Shown: positions 32,716-41,176 of the stretch, piece after piece
Numbering within the stretch: the stretch's first letter is position 1
Layout of the letters: each line of letters starts with the position of its first letter
Assembly (NCBI GenBank): GCA_040509495.1
Contig: JBEVKW010000030.1
Span: 1 to 41,176 of the forward strand
DNA length: 41,176 nt
Origin: Terrimonas_A sp040509495
Lineage (GTDB): Bacteria; Bacteroidota; Bacteroidia; Chitinophagales; Chitinophagaceae
Direction: 5' to 3'
Notes under the pieces: model-generated
Seen by the model: the letters and a program-made list of their open reading frames with translations, nothing else
What the model was told of the DNA's origin: nothing
Databases searched by the model: none
Made by a program: the position numbers and the translations under genes

Positions 32716-33114
32716 ATGGGACGTCAGATCGTTACTTTGCAACAACCCGCCATAACCAAGTCTTCTCTTCCTGATGATTACAAAGACAAATTGATAAAGC
32801 TTATCCCGACTGAGATCATTACTGCTTATATAACGATCCTCGGCATGATCAGCGGTACAACCCAGGGAAATAAAGACGCTCTGCTCTGGCTTGTTATTGC
32901 AGTACTCACAGTGGCAACACCTTTGTACCTCATCTATGTTTCGAAAGTGAAGCTGATCTCGCAGATCATTTTCACCACGATTGCATTTATTTTATGGGTC
33001 TTGGCAACAGGTAGCCCGCTTGCAACAATATTTGGATACCAGGCAACTTTCATCGGCTCAATTTTCCTGATCCTGTATACGGTGTTTATCCCGTTTTTCT
33101 TTTCCGGGGATTAA
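32716..33114 (+). CDS. Small membrane protein of unknown function
   Basis: This 132-residue protein has a soluble N-terminus (about 1-30, with SSLPDDYKDKLIKLIPTEI) and three or four hydrophobic helices after it (AYITILGMIS, ALLWLVIAVLTVATPLYLIY, IIFTTIAFILWVLATG, TFIGSIFLILYTVFIPFFF). There is no signal peptide. The KLIPTEIITAY stretch at the membrane entry is distinctive. I do not know its family. It lies 57 bp after the dioxygenase gene in the same direction and is convergent with the giant T9SS gene. Confidence 0.7.
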   Translation: MGRQIVTLQQPAITKSSLPDDYKDKLIKLIPTEIITAYITILGMISGTTQGNKDALLWLVIAVLTVATPLYLIYVSKVKLISQIIFTTIAFILWVLATGSPLATIFGYQATFIGSIFLILYTVFIPFFFSGD

Positions 33115-33218
33115 TGCGGGTTGCTATTGTGTGTTTGATGTAATGGTACCAGGAATGTCTTTCGTTACCCATTGGTGCGGAATGTGTATAAGTCAGTATT
33201 AATAAGCGATGGTATTCT

Positions 33219-36200
33219 TTAACGGATCAGCACGATCGTGCCTTTCCTGAATGCCCTTTCCTCACAGATCGTTTTCGCTTCAATCCAGTACACATAAGCA
33301 TCCGGAGCTTGTGGCTTACCATTGTACGTACCATCCCAACAGTCATTTGGATTCGTTGTGGTAAACATCAGCTGACCTTTTCTATTGAATATCGAAAGCC
33401 TGAAATTGGAAACATTCCCCCATGCTTTTGCACCAAAGCAATCATTTTTTCCATCACTGTTCGGCGTGAAGGCGTTTGGTAGTTCAAAACTTCCATCACC
33501 AATACTCCGGTCTACCACCACCCTGATGCTATCGCGTACCTGGCAACCATCTTCCGAAGTTGCAAGTACGTAATAGGTGCTTGTATTTGCCGGCGTTACT
33601 GTAAGTGACGGTGTGGTTGCTCCGGTTACTGCAGGATCTGTCGACGCCCATAAATAAGTACTCGCGCCGGATACACTTATGTGCGATATAGCGAGTTTGC
33701 AATTGATATCGTTATCTTTTGTTTTAACAAGCTTCGGTGTTGGGAATACGGTGATCTTTCCAGCAGCGGATGTATCACCGCAGCCAAATGAATTCTCCAC
33801 CAGTACGCGAATGTTTGTTACATCATTTACTGTGCTGTTGGCAGGCACGCGGATCTCCAGGTTGAATGGATTGGCGGTATTGCGGATCTGACCATTCACA
33901 TACCAGTAGAATGATACCGGATCACTGCCCGTATAGTTATAAGATGCGTTCAGCCGGATGGTAGTGTCATGCGCGCAAATGCCGAGATCGTTTGGCATGA
34001 AGCTTACGTTTTCTACCGTGTTCAGCACATCGATCATTGTGATGCCTGAGTATAACGCCTGGCAGGCACCATTCTCTACCAATGCGCGATACCATGTGGT
34101 AACCATCAGGTCTTTATACCGGATAAACAGTGAACTGTTCTGAACGGGCATCCAGCTTGCGCCATTATTGATAGAGGTTTCCCAGCGAATCACCTGTCCG
34201 AATTGTCCGGATAGATAAACGGTGCCATCATTTTTACCACGGCAGACTGTTGCATTGGATGAAGTATTACCGGCGATCGTTCGTTCTGAAACCGTAACCG
34301 TGATACTATCATTCGCAGTACAGCCATCGATCGTTACAGCAGCATAATAGATGCCGTTATGCGTAATGTTTCCATTTGGAATGACGGGCGATTTGATAGA
34401 GCTTGTGAATCCATTCGGACCATTCCATTCATATGTAGCCCCGCCGGATGCAGTCACATCGGCATTTAGTAGCAACGTGGTTCCTTCACAAAGCGGAGCA
34501 TTGGTTGTTGCCATTACAGAGAATGGTGCAGTATCAGTGAGCAGGAAAGGTCCTGCAGTATTTGAATTACATCCGTTACGGCTGACCGTGACATCGGTAT
34601 AAACGCCAGCCGTCATGCCGCTGATGATGATACTTCCAGCATTATTTGCGGTTACAGTTTCTGTTTCAATTGATCCTGCATTCTTCCGATAATAAACTGT
34701 GTAGACCTGGTTTGCTATCAATCCATTCAGAATAATAGACCCTGTGGCAGTTCCGCAACCAATAGGATTGATGTGTGAACTGCTGGTGATATTTGGTAAT
34801 GGTAGTATTACCACATTCAACGATGCAGACGGCGAGGAACAGCTTCCTGTAACGGAAGTCACCGTTAACGTATATGTGCCGGCCATTCCGGCTGTTGCAT
34901 TGGGGATCTCAGGATTTTGTTGATTGCTTGTAAAGCCATTTGGTCCCGTCCAGGCATAAGAAAGAGCACCGGCAAATGCTGATGATGATGTAAGCCTGAT
35001 GGTTTCATTCAAACAGGTTGTCACTGTTGGAGGCAATGTTGGCGCAAGCGGCCTTGGATGGATGATCACATTAATGGGTGCAGCAGGCGAAGGGCAGTTG
35101 TTCAAGGTGGCGATCACATTATAGGTACCGCCTGCGGCGAGCGATGCACTGTTGATCACAGGGTTTTGCAGTGTGCTTGCAAATGAGTTTGGTCCCGTCC
35201 AGGAATATACAGCTCCGGCTGGTGAAGTCGCATTAAGCTGGAAGCTTTCTCCCTGGCAAACAGGTGCTGTAGTGCTAACGGTTGGTGCAGGTGGTGGATT
35301 GGGATCAGCCAGTGTTACAGAGGCGATCGTATTCGAGATACATCCTGCTAATGTTACATAAATATTTGTGTATGATCCGGCGGTAAGGTTAGTGATAACG
35401 AGAGTTCCTCCTGAATTGGAAGTGACGGTTGCGGTTACCGGATTACCGTTCTTAAGATAATGAACGATGTATGCAGTTGAAGGGAACAGTCCATTCAAGA
35501 TGATCGTTCCGGTAGGAGATCCGCAATTCGTTGGATTGGTAAATGAATTACCTGAGATCGCCGGAATCGGATTCACGGTAACCGGCACTGAAGCTGTTGG
35601 TGATGCGCAATTTCCGGTGACTGATGTAATGTTTACTGTATAGTTGCCGCTCATTGCCGTTGTTGTGTTGGCAATAGATGGATTTTGATCAGCACTGGTA
35701 AAGTTATTTGGGCCTGTCCAGCTATAGGAAACAGCACCAGGGAATGAAGTGCCAGAGGTCAGATTGATCGTTTCGCCTGCGCAGATCGCTATTGCGTTTG
35801 CAACGGCTGGTGCGGCGGGTCTTGGGTGGATCAAAACACTCAGAGCTGCCGGCGCCGATTTACAGTTATTCAATGTTGCGATCACATTATAGGTGCCGCT
35901 TTGATTTGCGTTAGCGGGATTGATCACCGGGTTCTGCTGTGCACTTGTATATCCATTCGGACCAGTCCATGTATAGCTTACTCCAGCGGTTGCAGAAATA
36001 GCATTTAAGCTTAGTGATCCACCTTCGCAGAACGGTGCATTGGTAGAAGTGGTTGGCGTAGCGGGGGGATTGGGATCAGTAAGCGTATACGGACCGACTG
36101 AATTCGATGTACATCCGGTCAATGTTACACGTATATTATCATAAGTGCCGGCTCCGAGTGCTGAGATCACTAAAGATCCCGAAGCGGCTGAAATGATATT

Positions 36201-38798
36201 TCTCGTCACAGGTGTTCCGTTCAATGTATACTGAACGGTATAAGTTGTTGATGCAGTCAAACCTTCAAGAGTGATCATTCCTGTGGTACTTGCGCAATTC
36301 AGTGGAGCAGTAAAGCTGCTGCCGCTGATCACCGGAACGGGATGAACATCCACAGTGATCGATGCACGGCTGCTCTCACAGTTGGTGGTGTTATTGATCT
36401 GACTCACATAGTAAGTTGTAGTGCCAGCAATTGTTGTTACAGGTGTTGGTGCAGTTGCAGACCCGGTTCCTCCTGTAGATGTGGTGAACCAATTTAAGGT
36501 ATGACCTGGCGAGGCCGTTGCATTTAGCGGTGTGGCTGCATCTCCCACACAATAATTTACGACGTTTACGACCGGTGCTTGTGGGGTTGGATTGACAGTA
36601 ATAGTGAATGAAGATTGTGCAGAGCAACTGTTCGACAAAGCCGTCACGGTGATTACAGCAACACGTGGTGTATTGCCGGTATTTGTTGCAACAAATGAAT
36701 TGATACTGCCGGTTCCGCTCGCGGGCAATCCTATAGATGGATTATTGTTTGTCCAGGTGATTGATGCCCCCGGTGTTGTGCTGGTGATATTGAGATTGCC
36801 GGTATTTTCTCCGTTACAGAATGCTACGGATGCGGGAACGGAAAGATTCGCGCTTGAGCTGATCGTAAACTGTCGTGTAACAGTTGTTGTGCCACATTCA
36901 TTGGTGACTGCAAGGCTCACCGTATGCACACCCGGAGTGGTGAAAGAGATCGTACCGGGGTTTGCGCTGCTGGCATTGCCTGAGGGGGCACCATCAAACA
37001 GCCACGCATACGTGAGTGATGATTCGCCGCAGCTGGTGATCGTAGGTTGAGGCATGTAGTTGACAATGTCGCAGGCATCTGGAATAGTGGGTAAAACAAC
37101 GGCCGGCTTCTGTTTTACTTTGACAACCTGCTGGGAGGTTGTGTTACCGCAAGGGCTGTTAACAGTAAGTGTAATAGTATAAGTGCCCGGGTTTATGAAT
37201 GTGAAAGAGGGTGTTTCTGAGGTCGCAGTTGTTCCGTTGGCGAATGACCAGGAAGAGCTGGTGCCGCAGAAGCCGGAAGCGTACGCGACAGTCCAGTTAT
37301 AATTGGTCACTCCGCAAGTGGATTTTACAGAAGTGTTGGTTGCGTTGACAGTTGAACCAGCACAGGTAGCGAGATTATCAAGTGTGAAGCCTGCGGTGGG
37401 CTTTGGGGTTATGCAAATTTGTTTTGAGATAGTATTAGATCCACAACCATTGTTTGCGGTCAGGGTAACAGTATATGTTCCCGCCGCCGTGTAAATATGC
37501 GCCGGAGGAGTTGCCGAAGTGGAAGTTGTGCCATCGCCAAAATCCCACAGATAGGCAGTCGTTCGTGAACAGTTTAAAAAATAGCCTGCTATTGTTTCAT
37601 TGGTAAAGGAGAGCGGTTGACCAACACATCCAGGAACCGGAGAAGTTGAAAATTCTGGTTGAGGTTTTTTATATACCAGGATTTCGGGACCGACAAATTG
37701 TGTGGTCTTACAATAGTTGGTTGTTGTTAATACAGGTTTGATGCTTCCATTAATGCATGAAGATGCTGTGTAGGTGTGCTGGATAACCTGGTTTGAATTG
37801 GTCCCATTGATGGGATGGGTAAATTCCTGGAAGGTTCCGTCGCCAAAATCTAACCGGTATTTGGTGCCGGGAGAGTTTTGTGCCCAGAGGCCGATTTCCA
37901 GTTGCACCTGAATGGATTCGCAGCCAGAAAGTTGTCCAGATGTTCCAAGACTGGCGTTTGGTTCTACCTGGTTAGCCACAGGATAGGATTTCTGAGACAC
38001 GCATCCATTTGTGCCGTTGGCGGTGATCACGAGATCGAAAGCACCAAGTTGTGTATAGGTATGGCTCCGCGGAAAACTTCCCGATGTCAGACCCGTTTCG
38101 ATAGTTCCATCTCCCCAATTCAATGTATACGTGGTAATGCAGGAAGTATTAGGAGAAACATTGTTGACTGTTAAAGTAAAGCTTGAGTTGCCTGGGGATG
38201 GGGCATTGTCACAATTGCTGAAAGGGGAGAAAATATCCTGGTCCTGTAATTCAACAATAGGAGCCTGCTTGATTGTGATGGTATTACTAACAGTGGCTGT
38301 ACACCCATTCGCATCAGTCACTGTCAACTTTACCTGGAAATTTTGAGTGGCGCAGCCCAGTGAAGTAAAAACATGGCTTGGATTTGCCGCAGTAGAGGTA
38401 CCACCATCACCGAAATCCCAACTGTAAGTATAAGGAGCTGTACCAACCGACACATTGCTTGTGAAATTGACCGCCGTACCGGAGCAGGCATTATTTGTAA
38501 AAGTAAATGTTGGCACAGGAAGCGGCCGGACGTTTACAACCACTGGGCCTGCTGTTAGAGGAGATCCACCTACCAGATAGCTAACTGAATAAGAACCGCT
38601 TGTGTTAGCAATAAATGCCTGCGAAGTTGCTCCGGGTATCACCGTGCTGTTATTAGACCAAACCCATGATGACCCGGCTGGTGCAGTAAGCGTAACAGAT
38701 TCTCCCTGGCACAGGTTAGTTGGTCCGGAGACGGTAATATTTTGCGCAAAAGAACAAATGCCGCAGATCATTGCAGCAAAAATGAAATAGATCCTCAT
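33219..38798 (-). CDS. Giant PKD/Ig-repeat surface protein with T9SS type B (gliding-motility) C-terminus
   Basis: This 1859-residue protein has a signal peptide (MRIYFIFAAMICGICSFAQ). The first third contains PKD-like domains marked by WDFGDG and similar (YSWDFGDGGTSTA, LNWGDGTIETG, YLWDFGDGTTSTS). The middle has about three long units of about 256 residues, each with three Ig-like modules (CEGGSLSLNA, SYTWTGPNGYTS, CAGETINLTS). The last about 90 residues are the gliding-motility-associated CHU_C domain (PNAFTPNSDGKNDCF, then FNRKGQLMF, PDAYVYWIEA), the type B sorting signal of the T9SS. It is therefore exported and surface-attached, likely in adhesion or gliding. Confidence 0.93.
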   Translation of the reverse strand: MRIYFIFAAMICGICSFAQNITVSGPTNLCQGESVTLTAPAGSSWVWSNNSTVIPGATSQAFIANTSGSYSVSYLVGGSPLTAGPVVVNVRPLPVPTFTFTNNACSGTAVNFTSNVSVGTAPYTYSWDFGDGGTSTAANPSHVFTSLGCATQNFQVKLTVTDANGCTATVSNTITIKQAPIVELQDQDIFSPFSNCDNAPSPGNSSFTLTVNNVSPNTSCITTYTLNWGDGTIETGLTSGSFPRSHTYTQLGAFDLVITANGTNGCVSQKSYPVANQVEPNASLGTSGQLSGCESIQVQLEIGLWAQNSPGTKYRLDFGDGTFQEFTHPINGTNSNQVIQHTYTASSCINGSIKPVLTTTNYCKTTQFVGPEILVYKKPQPEFSTSPVPGCVGQPLSFTNETIAGYFLNCSRTTAYLWDFGDGTTSTSATPPAHIYTAAGTYTVTLTANNGCGSNTISKQICITPKPTAGFTLDNLATCAGSTVNATNTSVKSTCGVTNYNWTVAYASGFCGTSSSWSFANGTTATSETPSFTFINPGTYTITLTVNSPCGNTTSQQVVKVKQKPAVVLPTIPDACDIVNYMPQPTITSCGESSLTYAWLFDGAPSGNASSANPGTISFTTPGVHTVSLAVTNECGTTTVTRQFTISSSANLSVPASVAFCNGENTGNLNITSTTPGASITWTNNNPSIGLPASGTGSINSFVATNTGNTPRVAVITVTALSNSCSAQSSFTITVNPTPQAPVVNVVNYCVGDAATPLNATASPGHTLNWFTTSTGGTGSATAPTPVTTIAGTTTYYVSQINNTTNCESSRASITVDVHPVPVISGSSFTAPLNCASTTGMITLEGLTASTTYTVQYTLNGTPVTRNIISAASGSLVISALGAGTYDNIRVTLTGCTSNSVGPYTLTDPNPPATPTTSTNAPFCEGGSLSLNAISATAGVSYTWTGPNGYTSAQQNPVINPANANQSGTYNVIATLNNCKSAPAALSVLIHPRPAAPAVANAIAICAGETINLTSGTSFPGAVSYSWTGPNNFTSADQNPSIANTTTAMSGNYTVNITSVTGNCASPTASVPVTVNPIPAISGNSFTNPTNCGSPTGTIILNGLFPSTAYIVHYLKNGNPVTATVTSNSGGTLVITNLTAGSYTNIYVTLAGCISNTIASVTLADPNPPPAPTVSTTAPVCQGESFQLNATSPAGAVYSWTGPNSFASTLQNPVINSASLAAGGTYNVIATLNNCPSPAAPINVIIHPRPLAPTLPPTVTTCLNETIRLTSSSAFAGALSYAWTGPNGFTSNQQNPEIPNATAGMAGTYTLTVTSVTGSCSSPSASLNVVILPLPNITSSSHINPIGCGTATGSIILNGLIANQVYTVYYRKNAGSIETETVTANNAGSIIISGMTAGVYTDVTVSRNGCNSNTAGPFLLTDTAPFSVMATTNAPLCEGTTLLLNADVTASGGATYEWNGPNGFTSSIKSPVIPNGNITHNGIYYAAVTIDGCTANDSITVTVSERTIAGNTSSNATVCRGKNDGTVYLSGQFGQVIRWETSINNGASWMPVQNSSLFIRYKDLMVTTWYRALVENGACQALYSGITMIDVLNTVENVSFMPNDLGICAHDTTIRLNASYNYTGSDPVSFYWYVNGQIRNTANPFNLEIRVPANSTVNDVTNIRVLVENSFGCGDTSAAGKITVFPTPKLVKTKDNDINCKLAISHISVSGASTYLWASTDPAVTGATTPSLTVTPANTSTYYVLATSEDGCQVRDSIRVVVDRSIGDGSFELPNAFTPNSDGKNDCFGAKAWGNVSNFRLSIFNRKGQLMFTTTNPNDCWDGTYNGKPQAPDAYVYWIEAKTICEERAFRKGTIVLIR

Positions 38799-39289
38799 AA
38801 ATAGTTAGTAGGCCTTGGTGGGGCTTGCCAGGGAAATAAGATAGGTAAAATTCTCAGGCTTTCCGCTATCTCCGCGCGTAAAAATCGAGATTTAATTTGG
38901 GTATTATCTTACAGGCAGGTTATTAATTCTTTATGCTGAAACCAAAGCTGGTGCTGCATTTAATAAACATTTGAAAACCAGCCCCGGTTAAACTTTCCGC
39001 TGTCCATCACTTTTGCAGATAGCAACTCCGCGAAGCCACGATGTTATACGTAGCCTCCGGGTTCCGCATCGGATTCGAAGCATCCGCCCTCTTACCGTTA
39101 ATGGTGTGTGTAGCAAGACGTTGTTTGCCAGCTCACAAGCCATATGAGGCTAAGAAATTGTATCTCCCGCCGGTTGTAGGACAGGCTTCAATAAAGCCAC
39201 CTTATCCCATAGAAGCGTTCACTTTAACAGCACCATTTCTGCAAGTACCAGGTAATATGTTTTAACTTGATACACTAAAGTATCTAGAT
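38799..39289. other. 491-bp gap with no supported gene
   Basis: No gene or RNA gene is supported here. A reading frame at 39041-39265 encodes MLYVASGFRIGFEAS and more; the words resemble the end of formylglycine-generating-enzyme-like proteins (GFRIGFE), but a stop codon lies just upstream and nothing before it fits. It may be a decayed 3' fragment. No promoter box matching TAnnTTTG was found before 39290. Confidence 0.4.
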
Positions 39290-40192
39290 ATGTTTGGAGG
39301 AAACAATTCTTCTTACAAAATTAAGATCGCAGCGTTTCTGGTATCGATCTGCATGATCATCATGGCGTGCAATCATACCAGTTCGACTGAAAAAACGTGG
39401 GTAGCTATCAAGCCATCAAAAGCTACTCACTCTCCTGTGAATGGTATTTCCATGTATTATGAGATCTATGGGGAGGGAAGTCCTCTCGTGCTGATCCACG
39501 GCGGCGGCTCAACTATCCAGACAACCTTCGGACGTGTTATCCCTGAATTCGCCAAAAACCACCAGGTGATCGCGGTAGAATTACAGGCGCATGGCCGTAC
39601 CAGCGACAGAAATGCTGATCTTTCCTTTGAACAGGATGCCGATGATGTGGCAGCGCTTTTACATAGCATCGGGATTGAAAAAGCGGACTTCTTCGGCTTT
39701 AGCAATGGCGGCACAACGACCTTGCAGATCGCCATACGCCATCCGAAGATCGTGAACAGAATGATACTTGGTTCAGCTTTAGCAAAACGTGATGGAGTTT
39801 CCGCCGGATTCTGGGATTTTATGAATCACACACGGATCGAACAAATGCCTGAACAACTAAAAATTGCTTACCGTAAAGTTGCAAGCGATACAAACGGCTT
39901 GCAGGTGATGCATGACCGTGACGTAAAACGGATGGTATATTTTAAAGACATACCAGACTCACTGATAAAAGCTATTCAATCTCCGGCCCTGATCATGATC
40001 GGGGATAAGGATGTCATCTTACCGGAGCACGCCATTCAACTGAGCCGACTGATACCGAAGGCAAGGCTCGCTATCATACCCGGCGGACATGGAGAATACA
40101 TTGGTGAAATAACAACTTTGAAACCAACCGGCAAGAAAGAATACCCAGGAGTGAAAGTTATAGAGGAATTTCTATCGGATGACGATCAATAA
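39290..40192 (+). CDS. Lipoprotein alpha/beta hydrolase
   Basis: This 300-residue enzyme starts with a lipoprotein signal (KIKIAAFLVSICMIIMAC) with the lipid-bearing cysteine at C27. The alpha/beta-hydrolase core has the oxyanion motif HGGGST (70-75), the nucleophile elbow GFSNGG (136-141) with S138, the acid D241 (GDKDV) and the histidine H267 (GGHGEY). This is the plan of lactonase/esterase-type hydrolases attached to a membrane outside the cytoplasm. Substrate unknown. Its stop overlaps the stop of the convergent next gene by 7 bp. Confidence 0.9.
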   Translation: MFGGNNSSYKIKIAAFLVSICMIIMACNHTSSTEKTWVAIKPSKATHSPVNGISMYYEIYGEGSPLVLIHGGGSTIQTTFGRVIPEFAKNHQVIAVELQAHGRTSDRNADLSFEQDADDVAALLHSIGIEKADFFGFSNGGTTTLQIAIRHPKIVNRMILGSALAKRDGVSAGFWDFMNHTRIEQMPEQLKIAYRKVASDTNGLQVMHDRDVKRMVYFKDIPDSLIKAIQSPALIMIGDKDVILPEHAIQLSRLIPKARLAIIPGGHGEYIGEITTLKPTGKKEYPGVKVIEEFLSDDDQ

Positions 40193-41100
40193 TACCTGAT
40201 CTCCCTTACCTTCCTGTACACCGCCGGTCCATCAAATCCTTTCCAGCTACTCGTTGCCGTGATCCAGTTATTATTGCTGTCAAATGTGTATTCCGTTGTG
40301 ATCACCGTTCCTGATGCTGTTACCTCACGGATCACATTTCCCCATTGATCGAATTCTAAACTATACTTCTTTACCTTGTTGTCGTTAACTGTGGTCTTGA
40401 ATTCGGAAAGTTTTTTTCCGTTTGCATACTTCCAGCTATATGATACATCCGTACCATATTTACCGGCGAATTCTTTTATCTCTTCTTTTATTTTGTTTCC
40501 AGTTTCATCATATTCTGCCGTCTTTTTTCTGAATACTTTGTCATCTCTGTTATAGCTGGTAGTGGATATCAATTGATGCTGGCTGTTATAAACATATTCA
40601 AGCCGGGTGGATACATCGCCATCGCCATTATAATACACACTTGACAGTGGCTGGCCATCATCTCGGTATTTTATCTTATGTTTTGAGTTCAGCTTATCCT
40701 TTTCATCATACATGTTCAATTCTATCTCACGGCCCTGTTGATCATAGACAGGTTTCCAGGTGTAATGTTTTTTTTCCTTTGCTTTGCCAAACTCGCTTCT
40801 TTTAAAGATCAGCTTGTTACTCTTGTCATATTTGAAGCTGTATTCTTTTTTATAATCAAAATTTTCTTCCCTGACGGATTCAGTGAGCAGGCCTTCTTTG
40901 CTGAAAGAACAGGATTCCGAGAAATAAAAACTTTGAGGCTCCAGTTCACCAAACATTTCTTTCATCCAATGCGCTTTGATCGTGGCAGATCTGACAGATC
41001 CTTTCAGATCATTTTCTGCAAGCGTCAATAACTCTGTCTGAGCCTGCGTGCGCAGAAGCAGCAGGCAAGAGGAAATAATTAAGAAAAGTCTATGTTTCAT
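40186..41100 (-). CDS. Secreted YD-repeat-like protein
   Basis: This 304-residue protein has a signal peptide (MKHRLFLIISSCLLLLRTQAQ). The rest is a row of beta hairpins with the pattern YD..G..I/KE (VYDQQGREIELNMYDEKD, KYRDDGQPLSSVYYNGDGD, EYDETGNKIKEEIKEF, EFDQWGNVIREVTASG), like short YD/RHS repeats but without toxin or core-cap motifs. It is probably a periplasmic or outer-surface protein of unknown role. The start at 41100 gives the signal peptide directly. Convergent overlap of 7 bp with the hydrolase gene. Confidence 0.8.
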   Translation of the reverse strand: MKHRLFLIISSCLLLLRTQAQTELLTLAENDLKGSVRSATIKAHWMKEMFGELEPQSFYFSESCSFSKEGLLTESVREENFDYKKEYSFKYDKSNKLIFKRSEFGKAKEKKHYTWKPVYDQQGREIELNMYDEKDKLNSKHKIKYRDDGQPLSSVYYNGDGDVSTRLEYVYNSQHQLISTTSYNRDDKVFRKKTAEYDETGNKIKEEIKEFAGKYGTDVSYSWKYANGKKLSEFKTTVNDNKVKKYSLEFDQWGNVIREVTASGTVITTEYTFDSNNNWITATSSWKGFDGPAVYRKVREIRYY

Positions 41101-41176
41101 GTTATATCAGGAGGTCGGTCAGTAATATTTTACAGATCTTTCAATGATGTATTTACGCTTGTTTTTCAGATAATTC

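Noticed and set aside
36592..37050. Plus-strand reading frame of 152 codons inside the giant gene
   Set aside because: It is the complement of Ig-repeat coding sequence, rich in Val/Leu because of strand composition, and has no start signal or family features.

Overview
The window looks like a chromosomal segment of a Bacteroidota bacterium, most likely of the Chitinophagaceae type. The reasons are: C-terminal sorting domains of the type IX secretion system (T9SS) of both kinds (type A at 29879-31924, type B gliding-motility type at 33219-38798); promoter boxes of the Bacteroidota form TAnnTTTG just upstream of starts; almost no Shine-Dalgarno sequences; a DUF3667-type protein; an lpxA gene; and many M1-peptidase, AraC and T9SS genes. 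No rRNA, tRNA, CRISPR array, insertion sequence or integrase was seen. The family assignment is inference.

Layout. 1-8160 is mostly housekeeping: the start of a serine hydrolase, an AraC regulator, a RecQ helicase with an unusual domain layout, a CopA-type Cu+ ATPase (all minus strand), then tsaE and alanine dehydrogenase (plus strand). 8378-11084 has a small exported protein and a CPA2 cation/proton antiporter. 11363-16360 is a self-contained drug-efflux operon: two palindromic operators, a TetR repressor, then TolC, EmrA and EmrB homologues and a terminator. 16568-19287 has a DUF3667 membrane protein, an orphan ABC ATPase and lpxA. 19574-23551 has a siderophore-type AraC regulator with a cysteine cluster, ferritin and an M1-family aminopeptidase.

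23606-33114 is the most interesting part. It holds a glycosyltransferase, a 77-residue orphan, an HEAGH metalloprotein, three tandem phage-tail-collar (MdpB-like) proteins, a periplasmic-binding-protein homologue with no signal peptide, a formyltransferase two bases after it, a T9SS beta-propeller protein, a PKHD-type Fe(II)/2-oxoglutarate dioxygenase and a small membrane protein. No capsid, tail-tube, terminase or lysis genes accompany the collar proteins, so this is not a recognisable prophage. It may be a dedicated cellular system that makes, modifies or senses through collar-type fibre heads. 33219-38798 is a 1859-residue PKD/Ig-repeat T9SS surface protein, followed by a lipoprotein alpha/beta hydrolase and a secreted YD-repeat-like protein.

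Between genes there is a second layer of structure. At least seven intergenic regions contain large inverted repeats, and the arms of several are themselves built from degenerate 7-9-base tandem units (CGTTGAC-like, AGTTTAAT-like, CGCAGAT-like). Two of them (8190-8300 and 16370-16495) share a recognisable core and are copies of one element. One (17475-17813) is a nested palindrome of about 340 bp between convergent genes.
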